From contig NZ_JAIUHR010000021.1 of NCBI RefSeq assembly GCF_020165195.1, forward strand, positions 46,811 through 110,810: DNA of 64,000 nt, in the 5' to 3' direction. The position numbers and the translations under genes were made by a program. Below are positions 52,916-61,624 of the stretch, one piece after another. This DNA comes from Mesorhizobium sp. CA14 (lineage in GTDB: Bacteria > Pseudomonadota > Alphaproteobacteria > Rhizobiales > Rhizobiaceae). Each line of letters starts with the position of its first letter. Position 1 is the first letter of the stretch. The notes beneath the pieces were generated by a model. That model saw only the letters and a program-made list of their open reading frames with translations. It searched no databases and was not told the DNA's origin.

Positions 52916-53665
52916 TCAGAGGGAAACCGATAGTCCGCCGTCAACCGTCAGCACATGTCCATTGACGTAAGCGGCAGCGTTAGAGGCGAGAAACACCACG
53001 GCTCCGCCGAGTTCCTCAGGCTGCGCCCAGCGGCCCGCGGGGGTTCGTGCCTCGACCCACTTGGTGAAAGCCTCATCGTTGATAAGCGCGGTATTGAGCT
53101 CGGTGGCGAAATAGCCGGGGGCGATCGCGTTGATGGTTATGCCGTGACGGCCCATTTCGGCGGCGGCGGAGCGCGTCAGCCCATGCAGGCCGGCCTTTGC
53201 CGCCACATAGGCGTGAATGGTGGGACGGCCAAGGACCGCCGCAACGGATCCAGTGTTTATGATGCGCCCGAATTTGTTTGGCAGCATGAGGCGCGCTGCA
53301 TCACGCATCATGCGAAAGCAGGCCGAAAGATTGACGGCAATCACACGGTCGAAATCCTCGTCCTCCCATTCGACCAAAGGCCTGCGATGCTGGATGCCGG
53401 CGTTGTTGATCAGAATATCGAGGCGGCCGCGGCGTTCGACGATCCCTTGGAGCGCCGCTCTTGAGATCGCCGCGTCGGTAACGTCGAACGGCAGGGCTTC
53501 GGCCCCGATGCTGTCCGCCGCCGCGGAGAGGGCGTTCATGCCGCGGGCGTTGACGATTACCGTCGCACCGTTTTCCGCAAGTGCTTTGGCCATGGCGAAG
53601 CCGAGGCCGCGCGAAGCACCGGTGACCAGTGCGACACGGCCGTTGAGCGAGAACAATTCCGACAT
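52916..53665 (-). CDS. Short-chain dehydrogenase/reductase, gluconate-5-dehydrogenase-like (SDR 4)
   Basis: A 249-residue classical SDR opening MSELFSLNGRVALVTGASRGLGFAMA. It has NNAGIQHR, catalytic Ser in NTGSVAAVLGRP, Tyr/Lys in YVAAKAG and the closing VDGGLSVSL. The wording (FSLNGRVALVTGASRGLG, NNAGIQHRRPL) is close to Ga5DH/IdnO-type enzymes that interconvert gluconate and 5-ketogluconate or related polyols. The start at 53665 is favoured by CCAGGGG upstream. It follows the binding protein of the second sugar importer across a strong hairpin, so it probably handles that importer's substrate. Confidence 0.85.
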   Translation of the reverse strand: MSELFSLNGRVALVTGASRGLGFAMAKALAENGATVIVNARGMNALSAAADSIGAEALPFDVTDAAISRAALQGIVERRGRLDILINNAGIQHRRPLVEWEDEDFDRVIAVNLSACFRMMRDAARLMLPNKFGRIINTGSVAAVLGRPTIHAYVAAKAGLHGLTRSAAAEMGRHGITINAIAPGYFATELNTALINDEAFTKWVEARTPAGRWAQPEELGGAVVFLASNAAAYVNGHVLTVDGGLSVSL

Positions 53666-53724
53666 TGAAACCCCTGGAGCGAGATGAGAATGCTTCAGTT
53701 TAGCCGCATCTCGCTCCAACGAAA

Positions 53725-53745
53725 GGGCGGGAGTTCCTCCCGCCC
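53725..53745 (-). terminator. Hairpin between second binding-protein gene and SDR 4
   Basis: GGGCGGGA (53725-53732), GTTCC, TCCCGCCC (53738-53745): a perfect 8-bp stem. On the minus-strand transcript it lies seven bases after the binding-protein stop and is followed by TTTCG. It may partly end transcription or protect the upstream message, lowering expression of SDR 4. Confidence 0.65.
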
Positions 53746-53751
53746 AAAGCC

Positions 53752-54756
53752 CTATTTGGCGACGCAGGTATCCGCCGTCTGCGGAGTGCAGACGTCGAGG
53801 CCGGTGTAGGTCGGGTCAGCCGGCGGAGCTTTGCCGTCCTTCATATCCTTCAATGCCATCATCGTCTTGTAGCCCATTTCGAACGGCCGCTGGCCGACCT
53901 GGCCAAGGGAGAGACCTTCCTTCATCTGATCGATCTGGACGGGAAGCGTGTCGGCGACGACGAGGGCCAGGGCCTTCGAGGCGATCTTGTCCTTGTACGG
54001 GGCTACCGCAGCTCGGTTGGCATCTGGGATGAACTGCGGGAAGCCACCGGTTGGGATGAATGCGTCGAGGTTCGGGTTTTTCCCCATGATGTCCTCGAAT
54101 TGCTGCACCGAAAGCGGGAAATCATCGTTGGTATAGAGCGGACAGCCTTCGATTTCGGTCCAGCCATTCTGGCCCGTCAGCCGGTCCCCGGGCGAGGCTG
54201 CCGATTTGGTGCCCGAAAGCGTATCGCGAATGCCCTGCATGCGCTCATTGTGGTTGGCCGCCGCCGCGCCGCCCGACTGGATACAGATCGTGCCGCCCTT
54301 GGGCTTAATCTGCATGGCAAGCTTGGCAAGGTTCACGCCGATCTCATAATTGTGGGTCCCGATATAGGCGGCGCGAAGATCCTTGTTCTCGGGCAGGAGG
54401 TCGGAATCCCAGGTGAGGACCGGGATGCCGGCTTCCTTGGCGGCCTGCAGCGCGACTGCCATCGCCGCGGCATTCGATGGCGACACGGCGATGCCGTCCA
54501 CCTTCTTGGCAACGAGGTCCTGCACGATCTGTACCTGCTCGTCGCCGCCGCCATGCTCTCCGGGGCCGATATACATGCACTCCAGGGCCCCATTGGATTC
54601 GGCTTCGGCTTTCTTGCAGCCGTCGCGTGCCTGGTCGAAGAAAGGATTGTTCATGTTCTTCGGCACCAGGGCGAAGGTGTATTTCGCCTGGGCGCCGGAA
54701 ACGGCGAGCACCATTGCGCCAAGCGCCACGGCCGCCGTCAGCAGATGCTTTTTCAT
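53752..54756 (-). CDS. Second sugar ABC transporter, periplasmic binding protein
   Basis: A 334-residue family 2 sugar-binding protein. Signal peptide MKKHLLTAAVALGAMVLAVSGAQA, then KYTFALVPKNMNNPFFDQARDG, a typical ribose/xylose-binding opening. GIAVSPSNAAAMAVAL and YIGTHNYEIGVNLAKLAM mark the two lobes, and a Cys pair near the C-terminus (DVCTPQTADTCVAK) could form a disulfide. The gene is third in a minus-strand series ATPase, permease, binding protein, SDR. The sugar is not predictable; rhamnose, ribose or fructose-like ligands are common in this class. Confidence 0.86.
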   Translation of the reverse strand: MKKHLLTAAVALGAMVLAVSGAQAKYTFALVPKNMNNPFFDQARDGCKKAEAESNGALECMYIGPGEHGGGDEQVQIVQDLVAKKVDGIAVSPSNAAAMAVALQAAKEAGIPVLTWDSDLLPENKDLRAAYIGTHNYEIGVNLAKLAMQIKPKGGTICIQSGGAAAANHNERMQGIRDTLSGTKSAASPGDRLTGQNGWTEIEGCPLYTNDDFPLSVQQFEDIMGKNPNLDAFIPTGGFPQFIPDANRAAVAPYKDKIASKALALVVADTLPVQIDQMKEGLSLGQVGQRPFEMGYKTMMALKDMKDGKAPPADPTYTGLDVCTPQTADTCVAK

Positions 54757-54808
54757 GGGACGTTCTCCTCCTTTGGTGTGATCCCGCAGGCCTCCCGCCG
54801 GCGGGTTT

Positions 54809-55936
54809 CTAACGGCTTCGTTTGGGCATCAAGGCTGCCAGCGACGCTGCGAGCATCGATCTGCCGCCGGTTTGCATGCCCAAAAGAACCGCAAGAACGA
54901 TGAAGGCGCCCACGAAGGCACCCTGCCAATTTGAATCGATGCCGGCCATCAGGAGTGCATTCCTGATCACCTCGAGGAAGGCCGAACCGATTATCGCGCC
55001 GAACGCCGTGCCGGCGCCGCCCATGAGGCTGGCTCCGCCAATGACTGTCGCGGCGATCACGCGCAGCTCATAACCTTGGCCCATGGCGTTGATGGCCGAG
55101 CCGTTGTAACCAAGCAGCAGCAGCGAGGCGAGCGAAGCGGTGAAAGCCGAGAAGACATAGGCCTGGAATTTGATCCAGTCGACCGGCACGCCGGTAAGCC
55201 GGGCGGCCTCCTCGTTACCACCGATGGCAAAGAGATGTCGGGCCCAGGCAGTGAAATTGAACACGAAGCCGACGATCAGCGCGAGAATCACCATGGTCCA
55301 AAACTGCGATGACAGTCCCGGTATCCAGTGGGGTGCCCAGTCCTGCGGCCCATGCAGCGGCCATCTCGCCTGACCGATCGCCTTCACGATCGGAGCATCG
55401 GGCCCGAATTGGTAGAGCATCTGGTTGGCCGAGAACACGACCGCCAGCGAACGCGCCACGGACAGCATCCCGAGGGTGACCACAAAGGACGGCATTCCGA
55501 CATAAGCAACAAAGAACCCGTTGACCGCGCCGCAGGCCAGACCGGAGAAAAGGCCGATGGCGAAGGCGACGTACCAAGGATAGTGCCAGGTCAGGAACAG
55601 GCCGGCGACGATGGCCACCAGGCCCATGATCGAGCCGACCGACAGATCGATGCCGCCGGTGATGATCACCACCGTCATGCCGAGCGCCATGAGGCCGAAA
55701 GGTGCGAAGTTGCGCGTGGCGTTGGCGACGTTTTCGGAGGTGCCGAAGCTCGGCTCGATGGCTGTCATCAACATGACGAGAGCAATGAGCGCGATCGTCA
55801 CCCAGAATGGCTGACTTGAAACCACACGCTGCAGCGCCGTCTTCTCCTTGGTCGGGACGAAGTCCGCCATGGCCGGGCGGCCGGTTTCCACGAGCGACTC
55901 CCTGACACTAACCGACTGCCGAGCACTATTCGCCAC
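54809..55936 (-). CDS. Second sugar ABC transporter, permease
   Basis: A 375-residue ribose-type permease with the signature TVVIITGGIDLSVGSIMGL (TGGIDLSVGS) and VIGGASLMGGAGTAFGAIIG. About ten hydrophobic segments are visible. The chosen GTG at 55936 overlaps the ATPase stop by 11 bases; the in-frame ATG at 55870 (MADFVPTKEK) is an alternative that would remove 22 residues. It forms the membrane channel with the adjacent single-domain ATPase, probably as a homodimer, in contrast to the two-permease importer at 45-47 kb. Confidence 0.86.
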   Translation of the reverse strand: MANSARQSVSVRESLVETGRPAMADFVPTKEKTALQRVVSSQPFWVTIALIALVMLMTAIEPSFGTSENVANATRNFAPFGLMALGMTVVIITGGIDLSVGSIMGLVAIVAGLFLTWHYPWYVAFAIGLFSGLACGAVNGFFVAYVGMPSFVVTLGMLSVARSLAVVFSANQMLYQFGPDAPIVKAIGQARWPLHGPQDWAPHWIPGLSSQFWTMVILALIVGFVFNFTAWARHLFAIGGNEEAARLTGVPVDWIKFQAYVFSAFTASLASLLLLGYNGSAINAMGQGYELRVIAATVIGGASLMGGAGTAFGAIIGSAFLEVIRNALLMAGIDSNWQGAFVGAFIVLAVLLGMQTGGRSMLAASLAALMPKRSR

Positions 55937-56666
55937 GGATGGCCCCCGTTATGAGTCCGGTGACTTCCTCGGGCGAGGTGTTGTCGACCTGCTTGTCGGC
56001 AACCTTCGAACCTCGCCTCAGCACGATGATACGATCTGCCACGGCGAAAACGTCAGGCATGCGGTGGCTGATCAACATGACCCCGACCCCTTGCGCCTTG
56101 AGGCGTCGGATCAATTCGAGCACTTCCGCCACCTGGCGTACGGAGATCGCGGCGGTCGGTTCGTCCATCAACACCAGCTTGGCGTTCGAAAGCCGGGTTC
56201 GCGCGATGGCTACCGCCTGGCGCTGCCCACCCGACATCTTCCTGACCAGGTCGCGCGGCCGGGTTTCCGATTTGAGTTCCTCGAACAACGCTGCCGAGCG
56301 GTCGATCATCGCCTGCTTGTTGAGCACCCTGATCGGCCAGAAGCCCTTCTTGATCTCGCGGCCAAGAAAGACGTTCTGCGCGGCCGTCAGATTATCGGCG
56401 AGCGCCAGGTCCTGATAGACGACTTCGATTCCCTTGGCGCGGGCTTCGACGGGTTTGTGGAAGTGACAAACCTCGCCGTCCACGACGATTTCGCCGTCGT
56501 TCGGCGGGAAGTTCCCGGCCACCGTCTTGACTATCGTCGACTTGCCGGCGCCATTGTCCCCCATGAGACCCACGACTTCGCCCCGCTCTACCTGGAAGCT
56601 GACGTCGGTCAGGGCCTGGATGGCTCCAAAGTTCTTGGAAACGCGGCGAACTTCAAGCACCGGCAT
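55926..56666 (-). CDS. Second sugar ABC transporter, ATP-binding protein (single domain)
   Basis: A 246-residue ATPase. Walker A GDNGAGKST, Q-loop VVYQDLALADN, signature MSGGQRQAVAIART, Walker B LVLMDEPTAAIS, switch His in ISHRMPDVF. Only one nucleotide-binding domain is encoded, as in FrcA-type importers. It is the first gene of the four-gene minus-strand unit; the promoter should lie in the roughly 1-kb region above 56666 that also holds mobile-element remnants. Confidence 0.88.
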   Translation of the reverse strand: MPVLEVRRVSKNFGAIQALTDVSFQVERGEVVGLMGDNGAGKSTIVKTVAGNFPPNDGEIVVDGEVCHFHKPVEARAKGIEVVYQDLALADNLTAAQNVFLGREIKKGFWPIRVLNKQAMIDRSAALFEELKSETRPRDLVRKMSGGQRQAVAIARTRLSNAKLVLMDEPTAAISVRQVAEVLELIRRLKAQGVGVMLISHRMPDVFAVADRIIVLRRGSKVADKQVDNTSPEEVTGLITGAIRGE

Positions 56667-56779
56667 CGCGGTCCTCCCCGGGCAACATTTGCCAACCTTG
56701 TCCCGGACTTATGCAAGACAGCTAATCAGCGAAACGCATTCAACACAATCATTATTAGATCAAGATTTTCGGGGCGTTG

Positions 56780-56990
56780 GTGCGGCGACGCGACTTGCGG
56801 CGCAATAGGATCTTTGATGCCGCCTATGCTCAGCTTTGTGTGCAACGAACGGACTCCCGGGCGTGCACAGGCCAGCATGCGGTTGAGAACAGCGCAACCG
56901 ATGGCAACCTCGATCTTTTGGGCGGCAAAGGAGCGGGCCTGTAAACGTCGGACGATGTGTCCCTTGTAGCGCCCGATGGCCGTTTTCGAT
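56780..56990 (-). pseudogene. Transposase C-terminal remnant (IS5-type DDE family)
   Basis: Minus-strand translation of this stretch gives KTAIGRYKGHIVRRLQARSF followed by AAQKIEVAIGCAVLNRMLAC. This resembles the conserved tail of DDE transposases in rhizobial IS5-group elements (RYK..IG.RLRAR...AQ..EVAIGCAVLNRML). A stop lies just upstream and no catalytic part was found, so this is a decayed fragment. Inverted terminal repeats were not identified. The rest of 56667-57514 holds no gene I can support. Confidence 0.5.
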
Positions 56991-57514
56991 CAAAGCTGCT
57001 TTCCGTACCCTGTGGCAGCCTGCCAAGGAGATGGCGCAGGACTGGCATGAGCATGCAACGTCCGTGATTTTCTCGCGGCACTACGATCGATGAAGGTCGG
57101 TCCGTCTTCTGAGATCGAGGGACGGAGCGTCGTTGAATGGATCGCATAGGGCGAAAATTGGCTTGAGCGCGCCGATCCACGGTCAACGGCGTCGATTGGA
57201 ATTCAGGCAGATCGCCGCCATCACCGATTGGACCACCAAAATTGATTAAAAGGCGTGCGCAACGCATCAGAAGGGATGCGGGCCTCGTAATGCGAGGTTC
57301 CACGATCTTCGCAGAGATTAACGGACAGCTCGCTGACTTTTCAGCGCTCGTACCCGCTATGATCAACATGCGTTCGTTGTGTCGGGAAAGACAGAGATTG
57401 CGAAAGCTAGTCCATATCCTGGTCCTTAGGTTCGCCAGACCATACGAGCTCATACGAAGGATACGGGTTGGCTAACCATCCGCTAAACCATTGATTTTCT
57501 TCGAAACTCTCACA

Positions 57515-57547
57515 CCCTCCGGGCCCACCATATTGATAAATATCAAT
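57515..57547 (+). repeat. Third tRNA-end-like core (copy C) with adjacent palindrome
   Basis: CCCTCCGGGCCCACCA at 57515-57530 is the same core as in copies A and B, same orientation. It is followed by ATTGATA-AA-TATCAAT, a perfect 7-bp inverted repeat (57532-57547). Upstream, CTCATACGAAGGATACGGG (57449-57467) matches the DNA upstream of copy B. The rest of the 230-bp repeat is not conserved here. This could be an att-type junction. Confidence 0.55.
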
Positions 57548-57662
57548 GGCTTACACCAAAATCGTAAAATTTTAGTGTCATTGCAGGTGGTTAGCTGGGC
57601 AGGCCTGCTCAATTGTCGGTCACGTTGTCGAATTTCCTTCTTTGTTATCGCACCAGCAACAC

Positions 57663-58118
57663 TTAACGCAGAGCTTCTGGGTCGAACGGGCTTTGATCGA
57701 CGGGTGCGGTAGGGTGCGGCGAAGGCGTGCCAAACGGGAAGGTCCGTAAGGCGTCGGGTTGATAAAGGAAGATTTCGATGATCGCCAGTAGTCCTTCGTA
57801 GATCGAAGGTCCGGGCTGACCCACGCCGCTTCCCAAACCTGGTTCGGAATTCGCGCAGCCAGTGCTGCCTTGGGGTAGAAAGCGCCCGTAGTGGTGGACG
57901 ACCATGTCGGGCGTGTCTTGGATGGCATAGCTGGCCTGCTCGTAGGAGCCCGTCTGCTTCAGAATATGAGTCGCCAGGGCGTCGCGCACATTATGGGGTC
58001 CGTCTTGTTCGCGGTCATCCGCCAGCTCCTCGACCTTGTCAACGGCAATGGCAGTCGTTCGGACGAGGGTCTCGCGCTCAAAGTGCGCGCCGGCGCGCAG
58101 CTCCGTGAGCAGCCTCAA
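57663..58118 (-). pseudogene. Tyrosine-recombinase/integrase C-terminal remnant
   Basis: A 151-residue frame whose centre matches the catalytic end of tyrosine recombinases: HNVRDALATHILKQTGSYEQ has the HxxR box (H42, R45), and VVHHYGRFLPQ carries the candidate nucleophile Tyr77. The N-terminal catalytic Arg and the DNA-binding domain are absent. Upstream (58119-58385) only fragments of open frame are seen, so the gene is broken. It points toward core C, 130 bp away, the usual arrangement of an integrase and its attachment site. Confidence 0.5.
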
Positions 58119-58385
58119 AAGGGGCTCGCCACCGAGCGCGCTAAAGCCGACAAGGAGCTCGTGGCCGATAGGCGCTGCCGTTCAGACCAGGGCTTTCCAG
58201 CGCTGCCAATAGGAGTGAAGTGATGCTTGCATCGTCCTGTTTCGCCAGAGCTGACAGCGCGGCGCACGCGACGAACGGATCGGCAGAGTGCGCAAGCTGG
58301 TCATGTCGCTCGGTGTCGGACAGTTCCTTGGCAGAATGCGGGGGCTGGGATTATGAGACCGCACAGAGGCTTAGCGTAGCACAAG

Positions 58386-59723
58386 TTACTTTTGGCGGAA
58401 GGAGGAATGAACCGAGGCAAGAAGTGGGCTCAGGATATAGTCGAGAGCGGTGCGCTCCTCGGTGACGATCATCACGGAGGCGGGCATTCCCGGATAAAGC
58501 GCGATCTGTGGGGCTGCGGCCAGTTCGGCCGGGTCGACCGCAACGTCGGCGACGTAGTAGGGGAATCCGGTTTTGCTGTCGGTGACGCGATCTGCTGAAA
58601 TGCGGGTTACACGTCCATGGATAATCGGAATGGAACGCTGCTTATAGGATGTAAAGCGCACTTCCGCCATCATGTCGGATCGCAGGCTTGATATGTCCTC
58701 GACGCGCACCTGCGCCTGGACGACTAGCGAGTTCCGCGTCGGCACGATGTCGAGGATCGTCTGCCCGGGGGCAACTATCGCACCAGTCGAGAAGACACTG
58801 AGGTTCATCACCTGGCCGTCGTAGGGCGAGCGGACCACGGCCCGATCCACGGCGGTTTGACTCGCAAACATCTTAGGCACAAGGTCTGCCAGCTGCGATT
58901 GCGTATCGATCAGCATTGCCGAGAGCTTGGCGCGGCGTTCGTTGGTAAGCTGTGCGATCTGGCTTTCGAGTTCGGCCTTGTTCTGGCGGTTCCCCGCGAT
59001 CTCGCCTAGAGTCTGGTCTATCAGGCCTTGCAAGTCGGAGGCGGAGCGGTCGAGCTCAAGGATGCGCGTGCGCGTCGTCAACCCAGCCTTCAGCAGCTTG
59101 TTGAGGCCCGCCTTCTCGTCGATGGTGGACATCAGCTGCGCGCGAAAGGATTCGACGCGCGCCTGCTTGCCGTCGATCTGCTCATCGAGTTCTGCGATCC
59201 GCTTCTGCAGAATCTGCCGGGCGCCTGCCATCGAGGCGCGCTGGCTTTCGAGATCGGCGATCTGGCTGGCCATCGCGTCCTGCAGATACGCCTGATGCTC
59301 GACAGTCATGTCCTTCGGAAAAGCGACCGCCTCCTTGCCGTCCAGCTCTGCCCGGATGCGGGCATCCGTCGCGCGCAACAAAGCATATTGCTGGGAATAG
59401 AGATTGAGCTCGGATCGGTTCTTTGTGTCGTCCAGCACCAGCAATATGTCGCCGGTCTTGACGATGTCGCCGTCCTTGACGTGTATCTCCTTCACCGTAC
59501 CGCCATCGAAGTGCTGCACGCTCTTGCGATTCCCTTCCACCTTCACGACCGCGTCCGCGAGCACCGCGCCGTTCAGCGGCGCAATGGCGGCCCAGCCCCC
59601 GAAAATGCCGAAAAAGGCAACGATGATCAAAAGGCCGACGAGAGTGGGCGCCTTAATCGAATCCGAGGCGATGGGGCCGGTTTCGTCGGGCAGGCTGCGA
59701 TAGATAAAGGCGCCGTCGCTCAA
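58386..59723 (-). CDS. Type I secretion membrane fusion protein (HlyD/PrtE family)
   Basis: A 445-residue periplasmic adaptor. It has a short cytoplasmic N-terminus, one transmembrane helix (LVGLLIIVAFFGIFGGWAAI), a biotinyl-lipoyl-like half-motif (GGTVKEIHVKDGDIVKTGD), a long alpha-helical hairpin rich in Gln/Glu/Ala (about 110-290), and the HlyD C-terminal part with VVRSPYDGQVMNLSVFSTG and ISADRVTDSKTGFPYYVADV. The start is TTG at 59723, seven nt after GGAG; no ATG is available. It connects the ABC exporter encoded just upstream (19-bp gap) to a TolC-like outer-membrane channel, which is not in the window. The cargo is very probably the Ig-repeat protein at 61.6 kb. Confidence 0.9.
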   Translation of the reverse strand: MSDGAFIYRSLPDETGPIASDSIKAPTLVGLLIIVAFFGIFGGWAAIAPLNGAVLADAVVKVEGNRKSVQHFDGGTVKEIHVKDGDIVKTGDILLVLDDTKNRSELNLYSQQYALLRATDARIRAELDGKEAVAFPKDMTVEHQAYLQDAMASQIADLESQRASMAGARQILQKRIAELDEQIDGKQARVESFRAQLMSTIDEKAGLNKLLKAGLTTRTRILELDRSASDLQGLIDQTLGEIAGNRQNKAELESQIAQLTNERRAKLSAMLIDTQSQLADLVPKMFASQTAVDRAVVRSPYDGQVMNLSVFSTGAIVAPGQTILDIVPTRNSLVVQAQVRVEDISSLRSDMMAEVRFTSYKQRSIPIIHGRVTRISADRVTDSKTGFPYYVADVAVDPAELAAAPQIALYPGMPASVMIVTEERTALDYILSPLLASVHSSFRQK

Positions 59724-59742
59724 CGATCTCTCCTGACCCGGC

Positions 59743-61443
59743 TCATTGCGTTGCCACCACGGTCGGAGCCGCGCGCTGGTTGAGCAGCGCCACGATCTCG
59801 TTCCGCATGCCGAAGGCTTCGACCGCACCCTCACGTAACAGAAGGATCTTGTCGACATTCGCGATCGTCGAGGGCCGGTGCGACACGATGATGACCGTGC
59901 TGCCGCGGCGCTTGAGCTCAATCGCGCACTCGCTCAGCGCGCGATCTCCGTCGGCGTCGAGATTGGAACTCGGCTCGTCGAGAATGATCAGCTTCGGCAT
60001 CCCGAACACCGCACGGGCAAGCGCTATCCGCTGCCGGTAGCCACCCGACAGCACCGCGCCGCCTTCGCCGATCTGCGTCTCATAACCCTGCGGCAGCCGG
60101 ATGATCATGTCGTGCACGCCCGCCAAGCGGGCGGCCTCGACGACCTCCTGGTCGACATTGGTCTTGAAGCGCCCGATGTTGGCGGCGACGGTGTCGGAGA
60201 AGAGCTCGATGTCCTGCGGCAGGTAACCGATATGGTCGCCGAGCGCGTCTCGACCCCATTGTATCATGTCGGCGCCGTCCAGTCTGACGGTTCCGCGGCT
60301 GGGCTGCATGACGCCGGCCAGGTGACGGGCCAGCGTGGATTTGCCCGCGCCGGAGGGGCCGATAATGCCTAGGGCCTCGCCAGCCTCGAGCCGGAACGAG
60401 ATGTCGCGCAACAGAACCTTTTGCAGACTGGGAATCGCATAGCTGACCTGCTCGACCGAGATCTTGCCTGTTGGCCTCGGCAGATTGAACGAACGGTCGC
60501 TGCGCGCATCGCTATCGACCAGCTTGCGAACCCTCGCGAGCGCGCCGCGCGCCAGGACAAGACTGCGCCACACGCCGACGATCTGCTCGACGGGTTGGAG
60601 GCCCCGGCCCAGCAGAAGGCTGGCCGCGAAAATAGAGCCGGCACTCGTTTGCCGTTCGATGACCAGATAAGCGCCAAGGCCGAGGATGAGCGACTGCATG
60701 GTCAGCCGAAGAAACCTGATCAACCCGGACATAAGTGCGGCGCGGTCGCTGGCGTCTGCCTGACGCCGAAGCGCCAGGTTTCGATCGCGTTCCCAGCGGC
60801 GGATGAGGCCGTCGAGCATACCCATGGCACGGACGACTTCCGCGTTCCTGAGACTCATCTCGGTGAAGGCGTAATTGGCTGTTGCCAGGTCATTGGCCTG
60901 CTTCAGCGGCCCGCGCACCAGATATTCGTTGCCCACCGCCATTGCAATGAGCAGCAGCGACGAGCCGAGCGCGAAGAACCCCAGCCACGGGTGCAACAGG
61001 AAGATGATGGCGATGTAGATCGGCGACCAAGGCAGGTCGAGCAGCGCATGGATGCCACTCCCGGTAATAACCTGCCGGAACGTATCGAAGTCGCGGATCG
61101 GCTGGCTCTGCGAGGATCCCGGCAAGGACGCTTCGAGCGAGTTGGCGACGACCTTCGCCGAAAGCAGCCGGTCGAGGCGTGCGCTGGCGCGGGTCAGGAT
61201 CCTGGCGCGGACCAGGTCGAGGCCGGCTAGTGCAAGGAAGGCCGCCAGCAGCACGATCGTGAGCATCAGCAGCGTGGTTTCGCTGCCGCTGGTGACCACC
61301 CGGTCGTAGATCTGTAGCATATAGAGCGGCGAGGCGAGGTAGAGCAGGTTGATCGCCAAGCTGAACGCTGCCGCGACCAGGAAATAGTGGCGGCACGCCA
61401 GCAGCGCGTCCTTTACGATCTTGCTATTGCTGTTGAGACTCAA
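59743..61443 (-). CDS. Type I secretion ABC exporter (PrtD family)
   Basis: A 566-residue half-size exporter. The N-terminal membrane domain has six predicted helices (e.g. YFLVAAAFSLAINLLYLA, TLLMLTIVLLAAFLALAGL). The C-terminal nucleotide-binding domain has Walker A GPSGAGKST, Q-loop YLPQDIELF, signature LSGGYRQRIALARAV, Walker B LIILDEPSSNLD and switch His in VSHRPST. It lacks an N-terminal C39 peptidase domain, as in PrtD-type exporters of RTX proteins, which recognise an uncleaved C-terminal signal. The start is a TTG at 61443; no better start is visible. It lies between its likely substrate gene and the hlyD-like gene, all on the minus strand. Confidence 0.9.
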   Translation of the reverse strand: MSLNSNSKIVKDALLACRHYFLVAAAFSLAINLLYLASPLYMLQIYDRVVTSGSETTLLMLTIVLLAAFLALAGLDLVRARILTRASARLDRLLSAKVVANSLEASLPGSSQSQPIRDFDTFRQVITGSGIHALLDLPWSPIYIAIIFLLHPWLGFFALGSSLLLIAMAVGNEYLVRGPLKQANDLATANYAFTEMSLRNAEVVRAMGMLDGLIRRWERDRNLALRRQADASDRAALMSGLIRFLRLTMQSLILGLGAYLVIERQTSAGSIFAASLLLGRGLQPVEQIVGVWRSLVLARGALARVRKLVDSDARSDRSFNLPRPTGKISVEQVSYAIPSLQKVLLRDISFRLEAGEALGIIGPSGAGKSTLARHLAGVMQPSRGTVRLDGADMIQWGRDALGDHIGYLPQDIELFSDTVAANIGRFKTNVDQEVVEAARLAGVHDMIIRLPQGYETQIGEGGAVLSGGYRQRIALARAVFGMPKLIILDEPSSNLDADGDRALSECAIELKRRGSTVIIVSHRPSTIANVDKILLLREGAVEAFGMRNEIVALLNQRAAPTVVATQ

Positions 61444-61587
61444 TTACCCAGCGGAGAACCGCCCCCTGTCCAAGTGCACGCCCGGAGCCGATGTTACTCC
61501 AGATCCTTCAAACGACCACGCAGTCGGTTCCTTTACCTGCCGTAAACCTTAATTGGTAAGCTGAATCGGCGACCGGCCGACCCAGAA

Positions 61588-61616
61588 GGTGAGCCCCGTG
61601 GTGCCTGCGGCTCACC
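61588..61616 (-). terminator. Hairpin after the giant secreted-protein gene
   Basis: GGTGAGCC (61588-61595) and GGCTCACC (61609-61616) make a perfect 8-bp stem with a 13-nt loop, starting nine bases after the stop codon on the minus-strand transcript. No T-tract follows, so it may be a message-stabilising stem rather than a true terminator. The 181-bp gap holds nothing else I can support. Confidence 0.5.
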
Positions 61617-61624
61617 CTCAACGT

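Noticed and set aside
56830..57453. Minus-strand frame of 207 codons next to the second importer
   Set aside because: Its sequence is Arg/Ser/Pro-rich and does not look like a protein. The recognisable transposase tail is in another frame of the same strand.
58182..58364. Possible upstream part of the recombinase remnant
   Set aside because: No recombinase motif can be read in any frame here, only short helical-looking fragments, so I did not extend the remnant.
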